Shown: piece by piece, positions 1 through 5,653 of the stretch
Layout of the letters: each line of letters starts with the position of its first letter
Position numbering within the stretch: position 1 is the stretch's first letter
Source: Candidatus Uhrbacteria bacterium RIFOXYB12_FULL_58_10
GTDB taxonomy: Bacteria; Patescibacteriota; Patescibacteriia; 2-12-FULL-57-11
Direction: 5' to 3'
Length of the DNA stretch: 5,653 bases
Assembly: GCA_943359495.1 (NCBI GenBank)
Contig: CALRHY010000051.1
Span: 1 to 5,653 of the forward strand
Made by a program: the position numbers and the translations under genes
The notes under the pieces: generated by a model
The model's input: the letters and a program-made list of their open reading frames with translations, nothing else
What the model was told of the DNA's origin: nothing
Database searches by the model: none

Positions 1-142
1 AGTACTCATCCTGTTGCCACTCGCAGGCCTTGGGTTATTTGGCCGTAAAGAAGGGCCAATGGTTTGGAGTGAATTGTTGCTGACGCACCTCTTGTATGCG
101 CTGGGTTTCTGGTATGCAGCAACGTATATCCTCTTTTCATAA
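1..142 (+). CDS. C-terminal end of a hydrophobic, probable membrane protein (partial at left edge)
   Basis: The frame whose first complete codon is at base 2 stays open for 46 codons and ends at TAA 140-142. Its translation has a hydrophobic stretch (residues 1-13 of the visible part, VLILLPLAGLGLF), a short polar loop containing GRKEGP, and a second hydrophobic stretch of about 22 residues that runs to the stop. This is what the last two membrane-spanning segments of an integral membrane protein would look like. The other two forward frames are closed by stops in this stretch. The stop lies inside the beginning of the following L,D-transpeptidase gene, so the two probably overlap by about 29 bases and are co-transcribed. 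The fragment is too short for me to recognise a family and I assign no function. It could be a chance open frame, but the hydrophobic pattern and the tight junction argue for a real gene. Confidence 0.5.
   Translation, partial: VLILLPLAGLGLFGRKEGPMVWSELLLTHLLYALGFWYAATYILFS
105..120 (+). repeat. 16-base exact direct repeat, copy 1
   Basis: GTTTCTGGTATGCAGC occurs here and again at 2290-2305. In this copy it spans the preferred ATG (114) of the L,D-transpeptidase gene and the tail of the upstream membrane protein. The flanking bases differ on both sides. Confidence 0.4.
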
Positions 143-923
143 ATATTATGCGTTGTTTTTTTTCGGCGCTTTTTTGGTTTGTCTGCCTTTGAGAGTGGGT
201 GCAGAGACGTTGCCCAGCATTTCGCCTGCCATTGATTCAGATGCGGACGGACTCAGTGATCAAGAAGAACTCTCGCGGTATCACACGAGCCCGCAAATTG
301 CTGACACCGACGGCGACAAAGTGGGCGATGGCGAAGAGGTACAGAAGGGATATTCTCCACTTGTTGTGGGAAAAAAATTGAGCGAAGTAGATACGGATGC
401 AGATGGGGTGATGGATAGTGTTGAGCTGGCGTTCGGCACCAATTTGGCAAATACTGATACCGATGCAGACGGATTTTCTGACAGCATAGAGTTTTTTTCT
501 GGATACGACCCACGGACGGCGGAACCAAAATTGCTGCAAAAGAGCGTCCGTATCCATACCGTTTCGCAACGTCTGGACTATGAGCTTGATGGCATATTGA
601 TTGGCTCGTATATCGTCTCGACTGGGAAAAAAAGCACACCAACACCGACCGGCGTATTTACCATTACCAAAAAAGCACCGCGTGCCTGGAGCCGCTCTGC
701 GCAGCTGTGGATGCCGTGGTGGATGAATTTTACTGGGACGCGTGCGCCAAGTGGGATGTATGCGGTCCACGAACTCCCGGAGTGGCCGGGTGGGAAAAAG
801 GAAGGCGAGAAGCACTTGGGGATTCCGGTTTCGCATGGTTGCGTTCGACTCGGGATTGGATCGGCAAAATATATGTATGATTGGACGCCAATTGGCACGC
901 CGGTCACAATCCAGAAAGACTAA
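114..923 (+). CDS. Exported L,D-transpeptidase (YkuD domain) with four calcium-binding-type repeats
   Basis: Predicted to form or remodel peptidoglycan cross-links outside the membrane with a catalytic cysteine. Numbering from the ATG at 114 (269 aa): a basic start, a hydrophobic core at about 13-26, and a possible signal peptidase site after VGA (residue 30). Four acidic repeats follow (D41-E52, D64-E75, D93-E104, D115-E126), each a DxDxDG-like loop ending in acidic residues, as in thrombospondin type 3/EF-hand-like calcium loops. The YkuD domain spans about 144-269. It has TPTPTGVF at 175-182, a conserved His at 219, and the signature SHGCVRL at 240-246, in which Cys243 is the expected nucleophile. 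Key catalytic residues are intact. An in-frame ATG at 96 would add six residues. I prefer 114 because it gives a more typical signal peptide and less overlap with the upstream frame, but neither start has a clear ribosome binding site. The stop is three bases before the next gene, suggesting an operon. Family assignment is firm; calcium binding is inferred. Confidence 0.93.
   Translation: MQQRISSFHKYYALFFFGAFLVCLPLRVGAETLPSISPAIDSDADGLSDQEELSRYHTSPQIADTDGDKVGDGEEVQKGYSPLVVGKKLSEVDTDADGVMDSVELAFGTNLANTDTDADGFSDSIEFFSGYDPRTAEPKLLQKSVRIHTVSQRLDYELDGILIGSYIVSTGKKSTPTPTGVFTITKKAPRAWSRSAQLWMPWWMNFTGTRAPSGMYAVHELPEWPGGKKEGEKHLGIPVSHGCVRLGIGSAKYMYDWTPIGTPVTIQKD
234..491 (+). repeat. Four-copy acidic DxDxDG protein repeat within the L,D-transpeptidase gene
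   Basis: Four 12-codon units lie at 234-269, 303-338, 390-425 and 456-491. They encode DSDADGLSDQEE, DTDGDKVGDGEE, DTDADGVMDSVE and DTDADGFSDSIE. Between units 1 and 2, and between 3 and 4, the linker contains a Thr/Ser-Pro or Gly-Thr-Asn turn (HTSPQIA, FGTNLANT), typical of thrombospondin type 3-like calcium repeats. Units 3 and 4 are also similar at DNA level, suggesting internal duplication. Confidence 0.85.
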
Positions 924-926
924 GAT

Positions 927-2096
927 ATGTTTGGCAACCGTTTTGCTACCGTGGTCGTCGCTTGTTTGCTGATTGTGGCTGGTGTGGCGACCGTTTTTTT
1001 TGTAACGCCCACCGTGGAGACAGCGGACCAAACGATGGTCCATCGTGTTGTGGAACAGATCGCCGAAGCAAGTACGACGCCGCAGATTGCTCCGCATCTG
1101 CCAATGCCGCGTATGGTCAAAGGGGTCTATGCGACGGCACGTTCTGTCCAATATACAAAACGATTTACCCAACTGCTTGCCCTGCTTGATCGCAGCGAAC
1201 TCAACACACTGGTGATCGACGTGAAAGATGGAAATGGTGCCTTGGCCTTTTTGCCGAAAGACCAGAGTCTGCAATTCGCCACGTCGACCATCTTTCTTCC
1301 GCCACTCGAAGAACTGACGAGCGACTTACACGCCCGTGGCATTTACACCATTGCGCGCATTTTTGTTTTTGAGGATCCGTGGTTGGCAACGCATAGTTCA
1401 TCGACCGCGCTTCGCCGCGCTGATGGTGCACCGTGGCAGGATAAAAAGGGGATTCAGTGGACGGATCCTGCGGACGAAACAGTTTGGCAATATGACGTCG
1501 CGATTGCTCGCGAAGTATGGCAGCGTGGCTTTGATGAGGTGCAGTTTGATTATATTCGTTTTCCTACTGATGGAGATGTCAAAAATATCCAGTATCCTGC
1601 GTGGGACGGCAGAGAATCAAAACGTTCGGTGATTCGTCGCTTCTTTTCTTTTTTGCATGACGAATTGGTGGCAAAAGGCATTCCGGTTTCCGTCGACTTG
1701 TTCGGCTACACCGTCCGTTTGGATGAAAGTGATTTGGGTATTGGACAACATACAAAAGACGCACTGCCATTCGTGACAGCGATTTCTCCCATGGTCTATC
1801 CGTCGCATTACTACCCAGGCTCATACGGTTTTGCAAAACCAGCCGAGCATCCTGGCGAAATAGTGGCGAAATCGATGGAGATTGCCAACATTCTTGCAGC
1901 GAGCTCGACGTCACCGCACGCAACCTTCCGGCCCTGGCTTCAAGATTTTGATATTGGCGCAGTCTACGACGCACCAAAAATTCGTGCCCAGATTGATGCA
2001 GCAGAAAAAGGTGGTGCTTCTGGTTGGTTGATCTGGAACGCGCGCAATGTCTACACGGAGGATGCGTTTTTATCGAGCAGTACGGAACGTCAGTAA
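927..2096 (+). CDS. Membrane-anchored putative glycoside hydrolase, DUF4015 type (TIM-barrel)
   Basis: A 389-residue protein with an N-terminal hydrophobic anchor or uncleaved signal (about residues 7-26), a linker to about 62, and a full-length domain resembling the putative glycosyl hydrolase family DUF4015. Motifs in order are KGVYATAR (65-72), NTLVIDVKDGNG (93-104), GIYTIARIFVFEDP (138-151), DEVQFDYIRFPTDG (203-216), VSVDLFGY (254-261), ISPMVYPSHY (286-295), RPWLQDF (335-341) and GWLIWNARNVY (366-376). These fit successive strand ends of a (beta/alpha)8 barrel. The acidic residues in the QFDYIRFP motif and in VSVDLFGY are candidate catalytic or substrate-binding positions. The substrate is not known; an extracellular or wall glycan is a reasonable guess from the anchor and the L,D-transpeptidase neighbour. 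The ATG at 927 begins three bases after the upstream stop, with only a weak purine run (AGAAAG, 913-918) before it, so translation may be coupled. Confidence 0.88.
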   Translation: MFGNRFATVVVACLLIVAGVATVFFVTPTVETADQTMVHRVVEQIAEASTTPQIAPHLPMPRMVKGVYATARSVQYTKRFTQLLALLDRSELNTLVIDVKDGNGALAFLPKDQSLQFATSTIFLPPLEELTSDLHARGIYTIARIFVFEDPWLATHSSSTALRRADGAPWQDKKGIQWTDPADETVWQYDVAIAREVWQRGFDEVQFDYIRFPTDGDVKNIQYPAWDGRESKRSVIRRFFSFLHDELVAKGIPVSVDLFGYTVRLDESDLGIGQHTKDALPFVTAISPMVYPSHYYPGSYGFAKPAEHPGEIVAKSMEIANILAASSTSPHATFRPWLQDFDIGAVYDAPKIRAQIDAAEKGGASGWLIWNARNVYTEDAFLSSSTERQ

Positions 2097-2114
2097 TGTC
2101 GGTAATGTAAAAAC

Positions 2115-2226
2115 TGTCATTGCGAGGAGCGTCTGGCGACGCGGCAATCCAGTCGGAAACGATATTCGAGACGTCGACCGCCGACTGGATTGCCGCGTCG
2201 TCCCCGACAGACTCCTCGCAATGACA
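2115..2226. repeat. Long near-perfect palindromic intergenic element (dispersed-repeat or MITE-like)
   Basis: The left arm is 2115-2156 and the right arm 2181-2226, with a loop of 24 bases (2157-2180). The outer 15 bases (TGTCATTGCGAGGAG) and the inner 20 bases (2137-2156 against 2181-2200) pair without mismatch. Only the middle is unpaired, with 7 bases on the left and 11 on the right. From general knowledge, TCATTGCGAGGAG followed by GCGGCAATCC is a recurring palindromic intergenic repeat in many unrelated bacterial genomes. The element fills most of the gap between the putative glycoside hydrolase and the Memo-CapA gene. No transposase and no clear target duplication flank it. As RNA it would form a strong hairpin. 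The + strand lacks a following T-run, so it does not look like an ordinary terminator for rightward transcription. Confidence 0.88.
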
Positions 2227-2239
2227 ATATAGAGAGCCT

Positions 2240-4099
2240 ATGTTTCTTCGTCGCTATCTTGGTTGGATAACACTGTTGGTACTGCTCGTGTTTCTGGTAT
2301 GCAGCGCGTTCTTTTTTTCTACACTTTTTTCTTTTGTCGCATCTGAACAAGCAGACAATATGCCCGTTAGGCAAACGCCTGTTGTTGTTTCGCGTCCGGA
2401 GATTGTTTTGCCAACGCATTCTGCTGCACCGCAAAACAAAGCATTCTTTGAACATGCGTACGAAACCGCAAAATTGTTGCCGTCGTTTCCTGTATTACCA
2501 GGTGGGATTATTTTGCCACATCATCTGGTCGCCGCCTCAGAGATTGCCCGGGTGATGGAGGCGATGAAAGTGCATCCACCAAAACGCATCGTGTTGATCG
2601 GGCCAGACCATCTTGGTCGCGCACATCATCACGCTATTCTTTCTGAAGCGGTCTGGAAAACGCCATACGGAGAAGTGCAGCCGGATACGGAAACGATTCA
2701 CCTGCTGAAAGAGAAGAATGTCGCTGTGGTAGAAGAACCGGTTTTTGGTATTGAGCACTCAATTCCGGCGTTGTTGCCATTCATCAAACGGTCTTTCCCG
2801 GACGCAACTGTTGTTCCGATTCTGGTCCGCAATGGACTGACACCAGAAGAACAGCAACGTTTAGCTGAGGCGCTTCCGAACGATTCGGAAACGGTCGTTA
2901 TTGCTTCGGTCGACTTTTCCCATTACCAGCCCAGTCGTGTTGCTGCATTCCATGATGTCCAAAGTCGCGCTGTGTTGGCGATGGTGGAGATGGATGGTTT
3001 GGCTGCGCTCGAAGCTGATTCGCCAGAAACACTTTCGGTGTTGGTTGCTGCAATGGCGCTTCGTGGTGCGCAGACGTTTCAACTTCTTGCAAATACGAAT
3101 AGTGCCATCGTTTTACAAGATTCTGCACTTGTAGAAACCACGAGCTATGTCATCGGCGCGTTTGCTCAAGGTGCGCCAGTCCAAGACGCAACGGTGACCG
3201 TCCTTGCGACAGGGGATTTGATGTTTGATCGGGCGGTGCGTGGATATACTGCGAAAAACGGTTCGGATTACCCGTTTGCGTTATTGCGCGGAGCGGAAGA
3301 TCGCTTTTTTCGTGGTGTCGATGTCATTACCGGAAATTTGGAAGGAGCGATCGCGGCACGGCGTGCGCCGGAAAAGGAAAATGATTTCGCGTTTGACTCT
3401 TCGATTGCCAACTTGTTGCATCGATTGCACTTCACTGTCGTGAATCAGGCGAATAATCATGCACTCGATCAGAACCGTCTGGGTGTTACCGAAACACAGC
3501 GTGCCTTGGCTGCTGCGGGGATCGGGAGTGTTGGCGATCAAGTTTTGGACAACCTTCCTCCGTGGACGACCGTGGTTCGCGGGCGAAAGATCGCCATGCT
3601 TGGCTATAACATGACGGATAATCCCGTGGACCGTGCGCAAGCTGAGGCGGCGGTACGAGCTGCGGCACAAGCAAATGACATTGTGTTGGTGCAGATGCAT
3701 TGGGGCGCTGAATATCATCCGCAGCCGATTGATGCGCAACGCGAATTCGGACGGCAGTTGATTGAGTGGGGAGCGACGGCAGTCATTGGGACGCATCCGC
3801 ATGTGATTGAAGGGATGGAAGTCTGGAAAGGACATCCGATTTTTTGGTCGCTCGGCAATACCGTCTTCGATCAGGATTGGTCGACGGAAACCCAGCAGGG
3901 GATGTTGATTGGGCTGGCCATCCACGAAAAAAGCATCACCGCGTACCTGTTGCCGATCCATGTGGAAAAAGGTCAGCCGCGGTTGGTCGTAGGGAATGAA
4001 GACGAACGAATCCTTGGCGTTTTTGCCGATCGTTCCGACCTGTCAGATACATTGCGGGCGGAGGCAAGAACAGGTATTGTACAGACAATCTTTGAATAA
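2240..4099 (+). CDS. Signal-anchored fusion of a Memo-like domain (AmmeMemoRadiSam protein B type) and a CapA/PGA_cap-like domain
   Basis: A 619-residue protein. Residues 1-34 are a basic start (MFLRRY) plus a long hydrophobic anchor. Residues about 75-310 resemble the Memo family: GIILPHH (His94), LIGPDHLG (Asp123, His124), GIEHSIP (Glu172, His173), SVDFSHY (Asp225, His228), and a closing TSYVIGAF. The cysteine usually found near the end of Memo proteins is replaced in the SPETLSVLVAAM stretch (261-272). Residues about 318-570 match the bacterial capsule synthesis CapA (PGA_cap) domain, a calcineurin-like metallophosphatase fold: ATGDLMFD (323-330), GNLEGA (365-370), NQANNHALD (402-410), MHWGAEY (486-492), GTHPHVIEG (517-525), SLGNTVFDQ (537-545). 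All expected CapA motifs are present. No capB or capC and no AMMECR1 or radical SAM partner lies in the window, so poly-gamma-glutamate export is not implied. Substrate unknown. The ATG at 2240 follows a weak AGAGAG (2231-2236); the next gene starts nine bases after the stop. Confidence 0.9.
   Translation: MFLRRYLGWITLLVLLVFLVCSAFFFSTLFSFVASEQADNMPVRQTPVVVSRPEIVLPTHSAAPQNKAFFEHAYETAKLLPSFPVLPGGIILPHHLVAASEIARVMEAMKVHPPKRIVLIGPDHLGRAHHHAILSEAVWKTPYGEVQPDTETIHLLKEKNVAVVEEPVFGIEHSIPALLPFIKRSFPDATVVPILVRNGLTPEEQQRLAEALPNDSETVVIASVDFSHYQPSRVAAFHDVQSRAVLAMVEMDGLAALEADSPETLSVLVAAMALRGAQTFQLLANTNSAIVLQDSALVETTSYVIGAFAQGAPVQDATVTVLATGDLMFDRAVRGYTAKNGSDYPFALLRGAEDRFFRGVDVITGNLEGAIAARRAPEKENDFAFDSSIANLLHRLHFTVVNQANNHALDQNRLGVTETQRALAAAGIGSVGDQVLDNLPPWTTVVRGRKIAMLGYNMTDNPVDRAQAEAAVRAAAQANDIVLVQMHWGAEYHPQPIDAQREFGRQLIEWGATAVIGTHPHVIEGMEVWKGHPIFWSLGNTVFDQDWSTETQQGMLIGLAIHEKSITAYLLPIHVEKGQPRLVVGNEDERILGVFADRSDLSDTLRAEARTGIVQTIFE
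2290..2305 (+). repeat. 16-base exact direct repeat, copy 2
   Basis: Second copy of the 16-mer at 105-120. Here it is inside the anchor-coding part of the Memo-CapA gene (codons 17-22, VFLVCS), in a reading frame different from that of the upstream gene in copy 1, so shared protein sequence does not explain it. Confidence 0.4.
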
Positions 4100-4108
4100 T
4101 TTTTTTGT

Positions 4109-5653
4109 ATGGTGACCACGCGCGAAAAGGTGTACCTCGGAGTCATTGCCGTTCTTCTTCTCTTGCTCGGCGTGATGGCTGGGGTGTGGTTTGTCGGCGT
4201 CCAGCAGATGGCGTCGGACGTCGTCGTGAATACGCTAGTCGTCGCTAATACAAACACTACGGTCGGTCAGACGAACCAGCCAAGCGAGCCAGAACAGCCA
4301 CAGCCAAGCACGGGAGAAACCCTCGTCACCTGGCGTCCGGCACCAATCGAAATGCCGCCGGCACAATTGGCCGCGAAACTCAATGTCACTGAGGACGTGG
4401 TCTTTGAAAAAGAGAATGAGCAGGGCTCGCATTTTTATAGTGTCGGAACGGTCCAGAGTGGTCCGTACACTGGCGGTGATGTCTTGGTCATCCTGACTCC
4501 ATGCGACGGGCCATGCTTTGATCCGATGTTGTGGCGTGCCATCATTGACCCTGTCGGGAAGCGGTTGTTGAACTTGGCACGATACAACCCGACAAAAAAG
4601 GATTTGTTGGGCAAGCCGGCATCGGTTGTTGTTGATGATTTGTCCATTTCCATTCCAGCACTTGAGTTACCGAAGAATGTCACCATGCAAGGTTCCTCGT
4701 ATCACCTTGGCCTTCCAGAATATCCCCGAACGCGTTTCTTGCTTGGGACGACCTGGGAATCCAATCCAGACGGAAGTGTCCATACCGTTCCGACGTCTAT
4801 TGCCTTGCGGCCGCTTGGCACGACTACCGATGGCCAAACGATCTTCCAAGTAGAAGATGGTGGCTGCGTCGTTTTGCAGCGCCCAGATTTTACCTTTGAT
4901 AACTACGACATCGGCTTGCCGTTTCAAATGTTGTCCGACCCTGAACTCTTGGGAATCACGTGGAAAAATGGGACGGTAAATAATGCCCAATACAATCATG
5001 CTGATTACGGCGGCTGTGGTCCAACGAATTGCTATGCGGTTCGTACGGAAGAAATCCTGAAGCCAACAACGCGTCTCGTGGAGGCTGGAAAGACGAATAA
5101 TGGTGAAATCATTTACGGCCTCAAAGATCCAAATGACAAGGAATACACTGATTTCTTGGCGGCCAGCGGCTACGGTGCGGATGGTCACAAGATGACTATG
5201 ACTGAGCTTGTTTCTGGCCACGGCATCTTCTACTGGAAGGATCCATTCAATCGTTGGGTGCGCTTTACTCGAACAGATTTTTTCCCGCAAGCAGAATGCG
5301 GCAAGCCGGTCATCTACTTGTATCCAGAAAAGGAAATGTCCGTGCACGTCTCCGTCGGCTTGAAAGGCGTCATGTCTGTTTCAGAACCGGCACATGGTGC
5401 GCATGGCTGGGATGTGATTGCGAAGACCGATGGAACGGTCGTGAACGTTGCCGATGGAAAAACCTACCCGAATTTGTTCTGGGAAGGGACGGGAGTGCAG
5501 TATGAAATTCCCAAGCAAGGATTCGTCATCCGAGGTACAGAAGCAGATACCTGGCTGACAAAGACGCTGGCGACCATTGGTTTCACTGCACGTGAAAGTG
5601 CCGAGTTCCGCGAGTTCTGGGTGCCACGTTTGCCAAAGACGCCGTATCTTTTC
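4109..5653 (+). CDS. Membrane-anchored protein of unknown function with conserved KPVIYLYPEK-type C-terminal region (partial at right edge)
   Basis: The frame from ATG 4109 is open for 515 codons to the last base, with no stop, so the gene continues beyond the window. Residues 8-30 are a hydrophobic anchor after a basic start (MVTTREK). Residues about 46-82 are a low-complexity Thr/Asn/Gln/Pro/Glu linker. The remainder looks like a folded extracytoplasmic part with six cysteines: CDGPC (132, 136), Cys253, CGPTNC (303, 308) and Cys397, possible disulfides. The C-terminal region has CGKPVIYLYPEK (397-408), HGWDVIAKTDGT (432-443), KTYPNLFWEG (451-460), GFVI (471-474) and EFREFWVPRLPKTPY (499-513). 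I recognise the KPVIYLYP...LFWEG...P pattern from bacterial proteins usually annotated as hypothetical; I know no function for it. There is no clear ribosome binding site; an AT-rich stretch precedes the start. It is nine bases downstream of the Memo-CapA gene and probably co-transcribed with it. Confidence 0.85.
   Translation, partial: MVTTREKVYLGVIAVLLLLLGVMAGVWFVGVQQMASDVVVNTLVVANTNTTVGQTNQPSEPEQPQPSTGETLVTWRPAPIEMPPAQLAAKLNVTEDVVFEKENEQGSHFYSVGTVQSGPYTGGDVLVILTPCDGPCFDPMLWRAIIDPVGKRLLNLARYNPTKKDLLGKPASVVVDDLSISIPALELPKNVTMQGSSYHLGLPEYPRTRFLLGTTWESNPDGSVHTVPTSIALRPLGTTTDGQTIFQVEDGGCVVLQRPDFTFDNYDIGLPFQMLSDPELLGITWKNGTVNNAQYNHADYGGCGPTNCYAVRTEEILKPTTRLVEAGKTNNGEIIYGLKDPNDKEYTDFLAASGYGADGHKMTMTELVSGHGIFYWKDPFNRWVRFTRTDFFPQAECGKPVIYLYPEKEMSVHVSVGLKGVMSVSEPAHGAHGWDVIAKTDGTVVNVADGKTYPNLFWEGTGVQYEIPKQGFVIRGTEADTWLTKTLATIGFTARESAEFREFWVPRLPKTPYLF

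Noticed and set aside
237..1274. A 345-codon open frame on the minus strand
   Set aside because: It runs antisense across the L,D-transpeptidase and the DUF4015-type gene, both of which have clear family motifs. Its translation is rich in Arg, His and Cys with no recognisable domain, so it is a shadow frame.
2190..2230. Possible promoter for the Memo-CapA gene (TTGCCG and an ATAT-rich box)
   Set aside because: The two boxes are about 29 bases apart, far from the usual 17, and the first lies inside the palindrome arm.
2047..2232. A 61-codon + strand frame crossing the palindrome
   Set aside because: It begins inside the DUF4015-type gene and its second half is just a translation of the palindromic repeat (ARSVWRRGNP-like), a known source of spurious small genes.
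2259..2305. Possible lipoprotein signal in the Memo-CapA anchor (FLVC)
   Set aside because: Residue -1 to the Cys is Val rather than Gly, Ala or Ser, and the hydrophobic segment continues past the Cys. The similar FLVC in the L,D-transpeptidase fails for the same reason.
3281..3961. A 226-codon open frame on the minus strand
   Set aside because: It is antisense to the conserved CapA-like domain, with no signal, domain motif or start context of its own.
4076..4106. Possible terminator: ATTGT/ACAAT stem followed by a T-run at 4100-4106
   Set aside because: The stem is only five mostly A-T pairs, lies within the end of the Memo-CapA coding region and is separated from the T-run by ten bases. 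It is too weak to call.
4667..5347. A 226-codon open frame on the minus strand
   Set aside because: It is antisense to the continuous + strand frame of the KPVIYLYPEK protein. Its composition shows no family motif.

Overview
The window is a densely packed, single-direction (+) stretch with five protein-coding regions: the 3' end of one gene, three complete genes, and a fifth gene that runs off the right edge. Base composition looks roughly balanced. No RNA gene, CRISPR array, transposase or phage gene was found. The mix of families suggests a member of the Patescibacteria (Candidate Phyla Radiation): an L,D-transpeptidase with calcium-binding repeats, a DUF4015-type putative glycoside hydrolase, a Memo-like/CapA-like fusion, and a protein with a KPVIYLYPEK motif. 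This is an inference from family composition, because the window holds no phylogenetic marker.

Layout, left to right. Positions 1-142 are the end of a hydrophobic, probably membrane-embedded protein. It overlaps the start of an exported L,D-transpeptidase (114-923) that carries four Dx[DN]xDG-type repeats before its catalytic domain. Three bases later comes a membrane-anchored putative glycoside hydrolase of the DUF4015 type (927-2096). A 143-base gap follows, almost filled by a long, nearly perfect palindrome (2115-2226) that resembles a widespread dispersed intergenic repeat. Next is a 619-residue signal-anchored fusion of a Memo-like domain with a CapA/PGA_cap-like domain (2240-4099). Nine bases later starts an anchored, cysteine-containing protein of unknown function (4109 to the right edge) with a conserved KPVIYLYPEK-type C-terminal region.

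All four recognisable proteins begin with a short basic stretch and a hydrophobic segment, so all are predicted to act outside the cytoplasmic membrane. Two have plausible cell-wall or polysaccharide roles (peptidoglycan cross-linking, glycan hydrolysis), and the CapA-like domain belongs to a family linked to surface polymer export. The short spacings suggest co-transcription of 1-2-3 and of 4-5, with the palindrome separating the two blocks. Taken together this looks like a cell-envelope cluster. The most notable items are the extracytoplasmic Memo-CapA fusion, whose Memo half has lost the expected cysteine, and the unnamed KPVIYLYPEK protein.
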